Assembly (NCBI RefSeq): GCF_022201045.2
Contig: NC_068561.1
Coordinates: forward strand, 23,876,501-23,940,500
Length of the DNA: 64,000 bases
Origin: Citrus sinensis
Taxonomy: Eukaryota; Streptophyta; Magnoliopsida; Sapindales; Rutaceae
Direction: 5' to 3'
Of the stretch, positions 33,948 through 47,231 are shown one piece after another (the stretch's first letter is position 1; the number at the start of each line of letters is the position of its first letter). The position numbers were made by a program, and so were the translations under genes. Below the pieces are notes generated by a model. It worked only from the letters and a program-made list of their open reading frames with translations. It did no database searches and had not been told where the DNA came from.

Positions 33948-36900
33948 ATGCAAACGTTAACTTTAACGAGAGCAACAAATTTGTTTTCGCAGCATCAAGA
34001 TGATCGTTACTTAGGCTTATCCAATCACTGCCTTTGCTTTCTCTCCGTTCATCCTGCTTCTCCGCCTCCGCTTCTCGCCTCGAAACGACACCGTTTGAAA
34101 CTCGCCTTCGTCGCCAAAGCCGCAGATTCGACACAACCTTCCTCGGCTACTACCTCTGCCGACAAGACGCTTGTTCCCGATGACGAATTCACTCTCGCTA
34201 AGGTTCGGTTCAAACAGCGGCCATTAGAACTGAACTTTTCTGAGAACTTATAACATGGCGTTCTTAAACGTTGCAGGTTTCATTTGGTGTTATTGGGCTA
34301 GGTCTTGGAATTTCACTCTTGTCGTAAGTCCGTTAACCTTCGATGACACCGTTTGCTCTGGCGTCTTATTTCGATTATGCACTGATTAGTGTTGAACTTA
34401 TAGGTACGGTTTTGGGGCTTACTTCAGTATTTTCCCCGGATCTGAATGGTCAGCGTTAATGCTTACATATGGCTTCCCTCTCGCCGTAATTGGAATGGCA
34501 CTTAAGGTAAAAGTTTGTAGCATGTAAATTGTCAACATTTTTTTTTTTATTCAGATGCTTAATCTCTTTTTTTTTTTTTCCGATGCTTGCTTGGTACTGC
34601 TGTAAAGCATTTATAGGCCTTTTTTTTTAATACAATTATAGCTTATTAATTGGAAGTTGTAAGCTATTAGTGTTGTATTTTATTTCCTTTTATCAAATTA
34701 TAATCCTTTCAAGTGTTTTGCAGTATGCAGAACTGAAACCAGTCCCATGCTTGACTTATTCAGATGCTCAAAGTTTAAGGGAAACATGCGCCACTCCAAT
34801 CCTTAAACAGGTACGTCTGATCCTTTCCCCCTTTTAAGTCCTTCGTGACAGGACTATTTAATCACAAAATGGAATTTGTTAGTGTTATATAATATAATAC
34901 AGGCAATCTCTATTGTATGTATCTTCATGCTTACAATGATTTACATTCTATAGCAATTATATGATGGTCTGGTTGTTTTATTTTTTATAAGAAATTCAAA
35001 TATGTATTAATGAAGAAGATTTAAAACACATGGAGTACCAGCTGTCCACTAAGAAAAATCTGGAAGAACTTGAATTATTCTAGTGGAATTTCAAGATTTT
35101 AATATAAGAACTAGAATTTGTGAAAAAAATGAAGCATGACCATTTGATTTCTTGCCATGATTTCAACATCACATATATTCACTCAGGATTCATGTTCATT
35201 GTGCTGACTGAGGCCCTATTTGGTATTAAGGTTGGACAGTTGTAGCTTAAAGTTACAGTATTAAAGTGTTTGATAAAAACTAGTTGCCGCGGTTTGGAAG
35301 TTAACTTGATTTAATCCACCACTTGTATAATAAAAAATCTATAATATCTTTATTACTTTTGTTAAAATTATTATTTAAAAGTCATATTTAGTACCCATAA
35401 TTAACTTTTATTTCATAGTTGTAGTTTTTTTTTTTTTTCCATAACAGCTTAAAAGTTAGAGCACCTTAATTTCAAACATGGCTTAAAGCTTTCAGAGGCT
35501 TTGTATCTTGACATGTGAGATGCATATTTTCCTCTCATGCATATCATCATAATAAATGTAATGTATGAGTTCACTTTTCAATAGCTTTGATTAGGTCAGG
35601 AATGATGTTATAAGATTTCGTTATGGGGATGAGCAGCATCTGGATGAGGCATTGAAAAGGATTTTCCAATATGGCTTGGTATTATTCTATTTCCTTGATT
35701 TCTTATTTCATCAAACAATTTACGCTATTTGAGAGAATTCTGAAGCATAAAACCTTTCTGTTTGTCTTTTATGACAAACTGAGAATTTACTGCAATAATC
35801 AACTAGCTGACACCACAGATTTGTTGCAGTGGCTTAAGTTTCCTCGATGAAACTTTCTCTCTGTCATGCCCATTTCCTAAAGAAACCATTTTCATTATCA
35901 TTAAACGTGGGAATGCCAATCCTGTCAGTATTTGATGAAGCCTTTGATATGCATTTCAAACAAAAAATGAAGAATGAGAAAATATATTTGAAACTATTTT
36001 CCACTTTCTCTGTTTCTCATGTGGAAATTTATTCCTCTGAAATTAGTTGATCTAAATTGGATGCTCTGGATATGAGAGGATCAAGTTTCTTTGAGCAAGA
36101 ATGACCAAGTCTTTTGGTGTTTGAAATTGACTGCCATGTATCTATAGAAGTAGTGAGATAGTCAGGATTGTACCTCAGTTCAAGGATTTAACATAAGAAA
36201 ATGAATGATGATCTAATTCAGACTCTTTTTGAAAATGAATGCTTCATTTATTGAGAATTGCTGTAATTTTGGGTGTCACATCTTATTATGAGGAATAGCT
36301 CTATTAATATCAATACTTTCTGCCAATAGCTTGGTCCATGTTGGTTATGGGTACAAAGTAGAAACTTCATGGATTTCATGTTTTGAGAACAAGTGTACAG
36401 TGCAAAAGGAGGGACACGGGTTTAATTAATGTGTAGAATTGTGTACCAACTGCTACATCTCTTACACATTTCATGTCAATTTTCGCTGGTTGTCCTCATG
36501 CTCTGATGATGCTACTCAAGAACCAGCCTCCTTAATACTTGATCAGTATTTCTCTTTATGGTGCATTCAAAATTCAAGTATCATCTTTCTCCCTTTTTGT
36601 TTTCTTGAAACAAGTGTTCTAATGTCAGTTCTTAATGCTTTGCATTCCAGGGTGGAGGAATTCCACGGAGGAGTGCACCTGTACTACAAATGATTCGTGA
36701 AGAAGTATGTTTATCTAACTTTAGATTCAAACATGAATGTTTTGGTTGTCTTAGCTCACCGAAAACTTCATAAATAACTGAACATTGTAATCATCATTAT
36801 CTAGATTTCTGTTAGTTCCAGGAATGGATACTCAAGTAAATTTCAATGTCTTTTCTTTCTTCATATTGCACAAAAGAGTGGACAAATCTTCCCATATAAC

Positions 36901-37636
36901 TAATGAGCCTTAGATTGCTCGAGGTTCCCAAACTTTGACATTCAACTCCTGCTACTGCTTCTTTTTTCTTCCCCGGGCACTTAGCATCGTACAAATGTCT
37001 GTATAAGAAATATGCTGAGCTTCACTTGAGGTCATTTGAACAGAGGCCTTAAGTTTCATGTTACTGTACCTAAATTACGGCAACCTGATTTCGTTACCAT
37101 TTGTTAGGTCACCGAAGATGGTAAATACTGTCTGGTCTTGGTGTTTGAGGCAAAAGCACTGAAGTTGTCAGATTTTGAGAAAAGACAGGTAAAGTGTGGC
37201 ACAGTTATTTGATTTAAGATTGGATTTCCCTCCCTTTCTTTTTCCCTTTATCAATTCTTGCTATACTTGAGGTTCTACAGAAATGCTGAGCATTCTTGCA
37301 CCTTGTTATTTTGTTTCTGTTTTTTCAATTTATGACAATGACAAAAGATGGATGCTAATTTTGATGTCCCAATCTTCTTTATCAGGCAAAATTTACTTCA
37401 TTCTTTGGGCCAGGGATCACAGCTGAAGTTGGTGAGTTTTACACTTAAATCTCAATGATTTCGTTTAAAACAGATCTTGTAGGCATAAAGCATGAAATAT
37501 TTTGTAACTTGCTTATAAACCAAAAACTTATTGGGATCGTGCTGACCAACACTTGGCTACAGGGAAGGGAGAGAGTGAGAATCTATACGAAGTTCGACTT
37601 ATATCCAACACCAGCCCCAATGTATCATCTTCATGA
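33948..37636 (+). CDS. Plastid DUF2854 membrane protein
   Basis: Nine coding exons: 33948-34202, 34277-34323, 34404-34506, 34724-34810, 35595-35678, 36651-36704, 37108-37188, 37386-37431 and 37563-37636; 276 residues. The first 75 or so residues are rich in Ser, Ala and basic residues and look like a chloroplast transit peptide. Two adjacent hydrophobic segments follow (VSFGVIGLGLGISLLSYGFG; ALMLTYGFPLAVIGMAL), then a soluble part with KYAELKPVPCLTYSDAQSLR, DVIRFRYGDEQHLDEALKRI, GGGIPRRSAPVLQMIREEV, FTSFFGPGITAEVGKGESEN and LYEVRLISNTSP. I recognise this as the DUF2854 family, shared by plants and cyanobacteria, so probably an inherited plastid thylakoid or envelope protein. No biochemical role is known to me. 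Intron 4 carries a candidate MITE at 35212-35483. The transit peptide and location are inferred. Confidence 0.85.
35212..35483. mobile_element. Candidate MITE, about 270 bp, in intron 4 of the DUF2854 gene
   Basis: The left end GGCCCTATTTGGTATTAAGG is mirrored by the right end, whose reverse complement reads AGCCATGTTTGAAATTAAGG. Inward, GTTGTAGCTTAAA and TTTTAAGCTGTTA also pair. Interior AT-rich, no coding. No clean target duplication found, so the superfamily is open. Confidence 0.65.
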
Positions 37637-40600
37637 AAAGTGTGTGTGATTTCATCTAATTCTGCCAGTGTATTGGCTTTCTTTCGTTACTTACATTTGA
37701 TCCCCTCGTGAAATTTTGTACATGGCTAGATTCAATGTATAAAATGTTTTCATGTTTAATGTAAAAATTTTGAAATGATCGTATAAAGAATGATAGAAAA
37801 ATATAAATGAGATCAAGAGGCTGATGTGAAAACTAGAGCAAGTGAATTGGTTAACTCCATAAACGCCGAAATTTTTTGTCAGGATCATGTGAAATGTTAA
37901 CAATTTACCCTGAAATTGTTGGTCCAAAATGGTGAGATAATCAAATTCTTGGATTGTATCTGAATTTGCGATGAGGAGGCTAAGTTGAAACACTTGCGTT
38001 TATCCGAACCGCGTTAAAAGATTTGAAGCTTTTTGGGTTCATGCTTCAGCTTCACTATCCGATATCAGAATAATATGCCTGAATATCACGTGGGCTTGAT
38101 GAATTTGAGAACAAGAGTTGGCCAAAATCTTTAAATAAATTAATAAGATATGGAGTCAGCAGTAAATACAAAAAGTTTCATTACAGGGTAGTTTTTAGTG
38201 TGGATTTTTGTAACTATTATAGCAGGAAACCATTGCCGTGGAATAAAGACTCTCACAACTACGAACTAAAAAAATTAAGAGTAAAAAGTATCTTTTACAG
38301 CTTATTTCTTGGTGAACAGTTATGAGAAATAATTAGTCGTGTACCCATCAATATATCGTAAGCGGCTACAAAAACACTCTTGACAATTTAGCAGCCGAAA
38401 TTCTAAAACAAAACGAGAGATGATAAATTTGGCAAGGCTAAGCATCACAGTGTCGAGATTTAAGTTCAATGCGAAGCAGCTCAATGTATTGAATGAAATA
38501 ATCAGTTTGTAAAATAGCTTTTATTATAATTTGTGCACATATGACAGGTACGATATAAAAAGATGAGTCGCGTAAAAGAAATAATCTATTCTCGTAAAAC
38601 TTTAGAGATTAAACGAAGCCACGTATTTCTGGCACTCAGAAGGAATCCTCTCATTGTCAGTTGACACCTACATTGCATTCACATCAGACAAAACTGACGG
38701 CCACGATGAGCCCCGAGCTTGGGACCCATCTGGCTGCGTCCATTGTGAGCGAAGAGTGAGGGGGCCCCTCATTATCCCTCATTTCCCTGGTGGATGATGA
38801 TAATCACATGACGCAGCACATGCACATTCGCACAGCATGTTGAGTCACAGCCACACAAACTTAACCCACGAAATTTTCCACCATTCCATGCTACGCTATC
38901 CACCAAACACACCCAGTTTGAAAACAACCGTACAGTGTTATCTATCTAACAGATCAACTTGTAAAGCCCCAAGACCCGAGAAAGGCAATGATCATATGGG
39001 GCTTGTCCGTATCGAGACCACCACGTGTCAAGATCATGGCGGCGTCAAAGGAGGGAATCGGTTTTGATCTGAATGCAGTGCAATTTCAGTGATGTATTGA
39101 AGGTAACATTCGTTCAATCAGTGCCATTGCCAAAGCTGTTTTCACTTGTAGGGGGCCACTATTCCTCTCTCCTCGGTCGTCATTTGACTTAGCGTTCATT
39201 TTTAGAGCCAAAAAGGTCTAAATTTGACCTTGATCACAATTATTTGAAAGGATCGGCCCCTCTTAAATAGTGTTTTTACACATTTTCAACAAACAACCTA
39301 ATTATCTTTAATTTGTCCAGTTCTTAAATATCCAATTTTTAATCTAAAAATGCCACGTTTATCGTGGGTAGATTTACTATTACTGTTTTAATACTACGGC
39401 CTAGACAATGATATTAATAATTAAGAAATTATTGGAAACAACATGAAAGAGTGCCGAAAATGGCATTCTCCCTATTTGGCATTTTTGAGTATTTTATTTT
39501 TACGGTATCCAAGATTATGAAAATGCTTAGGTTATAGAAAAAGGTTTCATTGAAGATATAGTTTAAAAGAATCCAAATTCCAACTATTCTAGTAAACATT
39601 ATCAGGCCCTTTTTTTTTTTTTTTTCCCACGATAAAGTTACATTACAAATATGCTTTGATCAACCGTGTCCGTGCAATGATGAGCGCATTCTGAAACATC
39701 AACTCTGAAAATTCAAAATCATACGAACCTCAATGAGTAGTACTTATTAGAAAGATTATTTTAAATTAACCAGTTAAAATAGGTTCCTAGAAGATTAGCA
39801 TGCCGTGTTAATTAAAAAGAGTCTTTAATAATGAAAAACAATAATCAACTACTAGGAAAAGTGCTTTTGGTGTAGCTGTAAGTAAATAATTAATTAATTA
39901 TAGAAATAATTAATATTGTTTACTCAAAACGCCTCAGCTTATCAACCTCTGTCTCTTGCCCCTCGATGGGATCTAATTTAGTATTGCGTCGATATAAATA
40001 TTCCAAAGCTTTGGTACACAAATTAATCCTAATAATTGTTCTGGGAAAAATATGAGCAAATGGTGATCACCGGCCCAATCACTTCCAATTGAAGACAAAA
40101 GAGCAGTCGTCGTAAATCGTATATCTTTTTTATGTTATAAATATTCATCTCTACACAGCATTTAATTTTCTTTTTCCGATGATGTCCATGAATTTAATGC
40201 AACTAAACTTGAAACTTTGGTTATTCAAAAGCATACCTGAAAAATGTGGAACGAACCCTGAAACTTGCATCAACTGTATGAAATATGATTGCATCCGCAG
40301 TTGGAGAGTTCTTAGTTATTTATTTATTTTTGTCTTTTTTTGGTCTATGCATAGCATAGGGAATGCTTTTCTCTTTTACGAAAAATTATATATGTCCAAC
40401 TTTGGTGGTGGAGTAGGTAACATTTTGTTTTCTTCACAAATAGATTGTCCAAGTAGGTAACATTTCGTTTTCTTCACAAATACATTATTCATGTTTTAAC
40501 GCCCATATATATGTTATTTATTTTTAGTTTTTTTTTTTTTTATCAATTACTGTATTGTATAACAGTTAGCTTTATGCCAGAGATGATCCAACCTAGCTGG

Positions 40601-40784
40601 ACCCATTTCCTGGAACAAATAGAACCGAAAATACTTTAGTCTAACTTTTTCATGCATGCATGATTTTCTGACATGGCAATAATTGATTTTAAGTCGCATC
40701 AAATCCTAAAGAAAAAGAAGCTCAAACTTAAAACCCCTCATATATTGTGAAATTCAGTTTCATTTCATTATTATTCAAAAGGCC
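37637..40784. other. 3.1-kb spacer between the DUF2854 gene and the unknown basic-protein gene
   Basis: Probable 3' untranslated region to about 38000, then no recognisable gene. A CCACGTGTC motif (G-box/ABRE-like) lies near 39021. Near 40400 a TAGGTAACATTT(T/C)GTTTTCTTC block occurs twice within 60 bp (about 40413 and 40454). The last few hundred bases are AT-rich promoter-like sequence. Confidence 0.45.
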
Positions 40785-43700
40785 ATGGCCTCTGTCATGG
40801 AACAAACTCCTTATAGTTCAAGAAGACACGATCTTCATCATGAAGCTGCAGCTTCTGATAGCAGCAGGTTCAATTTGAGAGAATGGGCTCTTAAAGCTCG
40901 AATGATCAGTCGTGAAAACACCAACTCCAGGAGATTTTCTGCTTCAAACATCAGAAGCTTTAGAGAAGACACAAGGTCTTTTAGATCAAACATCACCATT
41001 TCTAGCACTGCCTCTTCTCCTGGCTACCCTTTGTTGCGAGGTAACCAAGAGCCAAACCTTTTTCTTCCATGCAACACTTCTCTTTTACTTTTTCTTTTTC
41101 ACTATTTCTTTTAATTGGCTCTCACACATTTCATTTGCAGAAGAAATTGACCCATCAACTTACTCATTCACCACTGCTCTCAAAGGTAAGTTGTTATTAT
41201 CATTATTATTGTTTTGACACCGAGTATTACACTTTTTATCCTTCTTTTTATTTATTTATTTATTTTTTAGATGTATAATTTGATAAGTGAGTGCAAGATT
41301 ACGTGACCATGATGATGTAAATTAGTCACTGAAAGGGTCTGTAATTTATTTTTTCATTTTTATTTGGTGGGCGCAGCATTGCAAGCAAGGAATGTGTATA
41401 ATAGCTGGGAGTGCTTATCACCAGATGGGTTTGCTTTGAACTCAAAGTGGAATGAAGCTGAGAAGTACATATGCAATCCTCTTTCAGGAGAGTTTCCAAT
41501 GGAGTGTTTGTCCGCTAAAACACTTAGCGCCAGATCCTTTCGGAATTTAACAAACACTCTCACTATGTCTGCCCCTCTTGTTTATAACTCTGACAATCAT
41601 TCGCGAAATATGATCCAAACCAAGCCTTCACAAAAGCACTGTGATGCAACTCATTTTCCAATTTCAGGTACTAAAGTTCATTTTTGTATTTTGCTTAATT
41701 AATTATTCTTCATGTATTAGTATTAGGATCTTCTCTTGATTTGACCTCTCTGAACTTTAGAATTATAACGTATCATTATCTTATAACTACCAATTACCAC
41801 CTTGTATTTTGCTCGGCAGAGGATCCTGTTCCAATTTTTAATGCATTTAAAGAGCTAGGTGGTTTGAGTCGGTTTATTTAATTTAGATGCAGAAATTTCA
41901 TGTGTTACAGAGAAGAAAATGGAGGGCATGAGTAGTACTAGAGATGTGGGGACCCAAAGCACACCATATAATCTTAGTTCTGCTAGCAGTCCCAGCCCTG
42001 CTTCAACTCCTTCGATCGCCGAGGGATCACTGAAGCGATGTGAAGCAGCTGAAGGAGAAGACTCACCAAATTCTAATGCAAAGCTAAAACCTGAGCAAGA
42101 GGTATGTATTATATATTCTTGAGAACTTATTATTTAAGGAAATTTTATTCTTTATTTTTTTTTTCCTTAGGGCAATGACACATCAATACTCTATTGCTTT
42201 CTTTTTGCACCAAGCATAACCACCATTGTGCTTGTGCTCATGAATCTTTCTACTTCCAGCATGTGTATAGATGTACTGCATAGGCACAACTGTGTTGATT
42301 TTTTAATTAATAATTCTGCTTCTAAAGACAGTGACTATCAAAGAAATCCTGATCTATTGATTTTAGAGACAGTACATGTTGAGTCCTTCCAAAGTGGGGA
42401 ACTGAGAATAGATGGATATGAAATCTGGCCCCTAGATCCACAGTGCCCACAACTTATCTACGAGTATCATGCTATTTTAAAAATCTTCAAAAAAGAAAAA
42501 AGAAAAAAGAAAAGAATTTGTATGTTTTTCAAACACAAATAATTGAAATGTTGCCCTAAGTTTGATGGGCACAGACATGTGTCCCAATTGTACAAATAAT
42601 CCAAAAAGTAGCCTAACTTGTTCTTCTCCAAGTGGCCTGCTTTCCAGCAAATCTAGTTACATTTGTCCGCGCTTTTGCAAAGCAATTTTTTTTCTTTTTT
42701 CTTTTTTCTTTTTTCGAAGGCGACTTACCAAAGAATTTTTTTCAGAGTCCTAAGAGAACAGCTAGAAACTACAAAATCCATATGCCTAAGATTTCTTGCG
42801 GTTATTTCTCTTCTCTTTGTTTTATATGAGCCACTAAAGATGCTTAACTGCAAAAATGTTCAAAAATGAACCTTTGCTTTTGCTTTTAACCCTACTTTAT
42901 TACTCCATGGTTCTTTGGTTTAACTCAATGAAAATGCCCAATCACTGCCGTATTTCAACACCTTCCCAAAAATAGCAACTATATATTTCAGGCCTCTTCT
43001 GCGTCACAACATTATGTTACCATGCAATATGATTTTGCTGGATCATTTGGACTTGCCATTCACATCACTGCCGCCCCATTGGCCACTGATACTTAATTAT
43101 TGTTGTTGTTTTTGTGCCTGCCGTTGACTGTTGAGACTTGAGTGGGAGAATATAATGTAACACATAGTACACAATTGTTTTAGAGAAGAAAAAAAAAAAA
43201 GGTTGCTGGTGGGATCGTCAGGTACTTACAGGATGTACACTACTTTGGTGAAACCAAAGTATTGTAGTATTGTAATTTGAAACGTCACACTTGTAACTTC
43301 TGTGATATGACCGTCAATATTACCATGAAATAGTCGTTTTCTACGACGGTAATTAGTAGATAATCTAGTGTGGCCCCTATTTTAGAGATTAAAGTTTTGT
43401 AGGGAGAGTACTGATCTTTCCATAGGATGGATGTAATCTATGTTGTGTAATTAATTATTTTAGAGAAAAAAAGCTTTCTTAATAGAGTCTAGTATTTGTT
43501 TACTAGTACTAAAATATAAAGAAGGGAACTATCGAATAGTTAGATAGTAAATCACTTACTTCAAGTGACCTAGTCTGCATTACCTGAGTGGCTGAGTTTG
43601 ATTATTCTTCAAATATTTAAAGGTGGTTCCTCTTCAATCGAGTCCAGATATCTAGACTGCCTCATGACAATATTAATGGGATAAGGATCCCCTCGTGATC

Positions 43701-45054
43701 TAGCTCTCGTGAGTTTTTAAAGAATTTGTGTCATGTGTTTTTAAGTGATAGAGTATGGGTAGTATTTAACTTTTTTATTTTTTTTATTTATTAACTACCG
43801 ATCACCCACGTGTATTTTTACTTAAGAATAGATCGGATCATGACGGAATCTTAATCCACATTAATCTAGGAAGTTTTAAACATTTTGACAGATTTATGAT
43901 CATAAATGTCCGTAAACATAAAATGTAGTATTAAAAAAATATTGATGTTATGTTTTTTTAGTTAAAATACTTAGTTGTGTTCTAATTGATGTGTTACTAA
44001 TAAAAATTTATTACTTGAATTAAAAAGAACAAGGATTAGTAATTATTTATCACTTAAATCAATTATATAGTAACACATCATTTACTACATTAATTGAAAT
44101 ATAAACTAACTATCATTTACTACATTAATCAAAATATAAATTAAGTATAGCATTATTCTTAAAAAAATTGGTAAAAGCAATGTACAAGAAACACATGAAA
44201 CCTGTACTGAAAATGACCCGTTTTTGCTCACCTTTCATTAAAGTTGAGGTTTGTGGCGTTCTTGAAAATGACCCTTCATTCAAGACGACTTAAAATGAGT
44301 GCTGATAAAGTTTTTTAAAAAATATTAATAAATTTACATATGTTTTTTTAGTGGTTACACTCTAAGATACATTAGAATTTGGGACACAATCTAAAAAATT
44401 TATTAAAACATCCAAATTAATGCTCTCAATATTATTGAGAGACATTAGCTCACCATTCGGCAACAATCTAAAAAAAAATGATATTTGAAAAAAGACACAG
44501 AAAATAGCGACAACAAAAATTTCATTTTCTTATGAGTTATGGGATTTCATTTTAACGATTTATGCAGTTTTCTTATTACAGCATTATCAGTAAAATGTAG
44601 ATATCTTGCTCTTCTATATCTTTCGGAATAAAATATACATCAGTTTTAACTTTGTGGCGTTAACATTAACCCCCTTAATCACAATGGGTGAAAAAAGCAC
44701 CCCACTAAGCATGCTTGAATATCAAAATTTGCGGGCATAATTGCAGCAACGAAATTCTTTTTAGGCAAAATTTCAATATCGCCCTAATGTAGGTCATATT
44801 GATTGATGATATTGATGTCATTGTTGGTTATTGAGTTGCAGGTTGAAATGAAAGAAACAAGAGAGAAAGAAGAAACAAAAAAGGATGATAGCAAAGAAGA
44901 TCAGAAAAAGAAAGGCTGCACGTACAACAGTTGCAGCAGCAGCAGCAGCTGGAGCAGGCAAGCTGGGTGCTTGTCATGGATGAGAAAAAGGCAGAGAGAC
45001 AAACGCAAGCCAAGAAAGAAGCATAATTTTTTCCCTCGTCTTAAAGGGTGCTAA
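40785..45054 (+). CDS. Plant-specific basic protein of unknown function
   Basis: Five coding exons: 40785-41040, 41141-41185, 41377-41667, 41911-42101 and 44842-45054; 331 residues, stop at 45052-45054. The N-terminus (MASVMEQTPYSSRRHDLHHE) is Ser/Arg-rich, including SRRFSASNIRSFREDTRSFR. A conserved-looking middle follows: EEIDPSTYSFTTALKALQAR, NSWECLSPDGFALNSKWNEA, EKYICNPLSGEFPMECLSAK, then TMSAPLVY. A Ser/Pro-rich part (DVGTQSTPYNLSSASSPSPA) and a Glu/Lys-rich stretch lead to a basic, Cys-containing tail GCLSWMRKRQRDKRKPRKKH. Parts of the middle recall N-terminal regions of some remorin-family proteins, but I could find no remorin C-terminal coiled coil, even in the 2.7-kb last intron. 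I therefore leave function open. The last exon is open in more than one frame; phase 0 from exon 4 selects the frame given. The tail could be a nuclear or membrane-binding signal. Confidence 0.75.
42102..44841 (+). other. Long last intron (2.7 kb) of the unknown basic-protein gene
   Basis: Begins GTATGT and ends TTGCAG. It holds a short MITE (43678-43858) and AT-rich sequence with repeated ATCATTTACTACATTAAT blocks (about 44079-44127). No internal exon was recognised. Its size, against 100-250 bp for the other introns of the gene, is probably due to insertions. Confidence 0.65.
43678..43858. mobile_element. Short MITE (about 180 bp), same family as 6312-6514
   Basis: Left end ATAAGGATCCCCTCGTGATC pairs with the right end, whose reverse complement reads TTAAGATTCCGTCATGATCC. 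The interior has GTGTCATGTGTTTTTA and TTATTTATTAACTACC, matching GTGCCACCTGTGTTTTA and AATTTATTAACCACC in the copy in the 14-3-3 leader intron. It lies in the long intron of the unknown basic-protein gene. Confidence 0.68.
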
Positions 45055-47231
45055 TTGCTAGAAACCAAAATTAAGTTGAAAATGGTGAAGAATATTGGAA
45101 GCCAATATCATGATTTTTTTCCCCTTATTTAGCTTATCTGTACGTGTGAGGGAAATTGAGAGCAATCGTGATTCCTGATGTCGCAGAGATTAAAGATTAT
45201 CTCAAATCTATGGTAGTTGTTTTTTTCTGGTTTTTTCCTCTTTTGTTACTTTTTGCCTTGGGCTCAAGATTTGCAATGATTCTCTAGGGCCAGTCTCTCT
45301 TTTTTCTCCCTCTTTCTTGCGCACAAATATTTCCGGGGAAAATCATTATCTTAACAGATGGGTTGGTGGTAGGTTAGCAAAATTTCCCGAATTCTGTTCG
45401 GGATTTGTGTTTTTGGCTCATTCCGGAAGGGATTTGAGATAAAATTTCAATCTGATTTATTATTCAGATCGGGATTTGGGACGTTTGAAAATCCCGAATG
45501 AGATTTCGAATGTCTCAAAATCTAAGTTTCAATAAACGTATAACAAATTTGTTTAATAAATTACATAAATATGACATGCCGATCCACATGTATGACAAGT
45601 TGTTTTAATTATATTTAACGCGTTGGATCATAAGTGTATGATATACCGATTATATGCATGTAACATTATTTGTGACAATTTATGGCATATGATAAAAGAA
45701 CTCGTGTTGTTCGAGATAATTTGAAATCCCAGTCAAGATTCAGGATCTTGATCGGGACAAGATTGAAACATTTTTTTGGTCCTAATTTATTGTTCAGGAC
45801 CGGATAACAATCAACAGATCCAGACCCGACTGTCCCATGTCCCGTTGCCAACCGTAGGTGGTGGTGGTGGTGGTGATATGGAAGAAAGAGAAAATGAAAA
45901 ATTCTCGAGGAACTGTCTAGAACTCACTCACACATACATCAAATGCACTTCGCAAAGATGTTTGCAAATTTTTGTTGTCGCAACTTTTATTAGGAAGTTG
46001 GTTGCTTCGGTAAAGATGATGCTCTTGAGAGTTGTTTGAGTTCTGAAAAGGAAACCACATTTCTTAGAACCTGATATCCATCAAGCATCATCCCCATTTG
46101 CGGGATGAAAAGATAGACATCCTTTAGCAATCCGTATTCCCTTTCAATCTCATTTCAAACAGACATGCAAACACAGTCAATTCACAATTTTCCTGAACAG
46201 GAAACTATGGAAAAACAAGGACATGACTTAAAGAGTTAGAGCTTTGACCTGAAAAGTTAGTGTTTACTTGGCTTTTGCTGGGAAAAATGAACCGAGGAAA
46301 GGGAATAGGGTGGGTTCCAGCCGCCACTTTTTGAATATTCCGGATTTCCAAATCCTATACATCAGATAAATAGTTTCCATTTTTTTTCTCCTAAATATTA
46401 AAGACAGAATTATAGCATCATCTCAAAGTGTTATCTGTAAGGAAATGGCAGTTTGATCAGATTAATTATGTTTTATTTATACAGACATCGCAGGAGCAAG
46501 GTAAGTCACAAGTAACCCCATTTAAAAGGATAAACAGAAGTTTAAAAAGTACAACAAACCTCGACAGCTCTATAGAAACTGCCAACGTAACAGCAATTGA
46601 AACTTGTATCAGTGGTATAGTTCACTGATTGATGGCCTTCAAATTATAATGCATGCTCTCAGAAGCCAAAGAAACTGATGAACCAACAGCCGACAAGTTT
46701 GTGCATCTTTGTTGAATTTGTATTGCAGCTCATGATAACAAGCCTTGCAGCAGCAGTGGCTGAGTTGTTTCAAAACTCAGTTCTCAGGAATCCCAACTCC
46801 ATCTTCATCCCTCAGTCAACTGGTCCCATGAGTCTGTCTAAAATATGAAATTAGAATTTCAGTTTCCAATAACTTGACATGATTCAAATGAAACTGTAAA
46901 ACAAGTGAATTGGAAGTCAAAACTAAAAAATTCCCCCCGCAAAAATATGCTAAAAAATTATGCATCCCCTAGTATTTCATCATTATGCTAGATGGAATTT
47001 GCCAGATATATGCCGCGTGGTCAACTACACAAGCAACAAATCATGTTCTCTTTAGCTGTGGCAAACAGAGTAGAAATGTCTCATGGGTAAAATGGCAATG
47101 CAAGGGCAGGTAAAAAGTTTATTCCAACTAAGGAATTTAATGAATGAACATACCTCCAAGAGCTCATTGTTCTCTCAAAGCCTTGTGCACTATTAAATGG
47201 ATGAGAAACTGTTGCTCACAACTTCAGAAAC
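45055..47231. other. Spacer between two convergent genes, with a candidate MITE
   Basis: The plus-strand gene ends at 45054 and the minus-strand gene at about 47232, so both 3' untranslated regions lie here. A candidate MITE occupies 45372-45853. A (GGT)n microsatellite follows at 45857-45875. Minus-strand splice-like sites between 46800 and 47200 may belong to the untranslated end of the minus-strand gene. No other gene supported. Confidence 0.45.
45372..45853. mobile_element. Candidate MITE with GGTTGGCAA-type ends, about 480 bp
   Basis: Starts GGTTAGCAAAATTTCCCG and ends CCCGTTGCCAACC; the outer nine bases pair with one mismatch. Inside, TCGGGATTTG and CCCAGTC/GATCGGGAC words occur near both ends. 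A weaker relative seems to lie at 55322-55709. No convincing target duplication because the right flank is a GGT microsatellite. Confidence 0.5.

Noticed and set aside
45857-45875. GGT run read as a coding poly-glycine tract
   Set aside because: A microsatellite next to a candidate MITE; the frame through it has no family resemblance.
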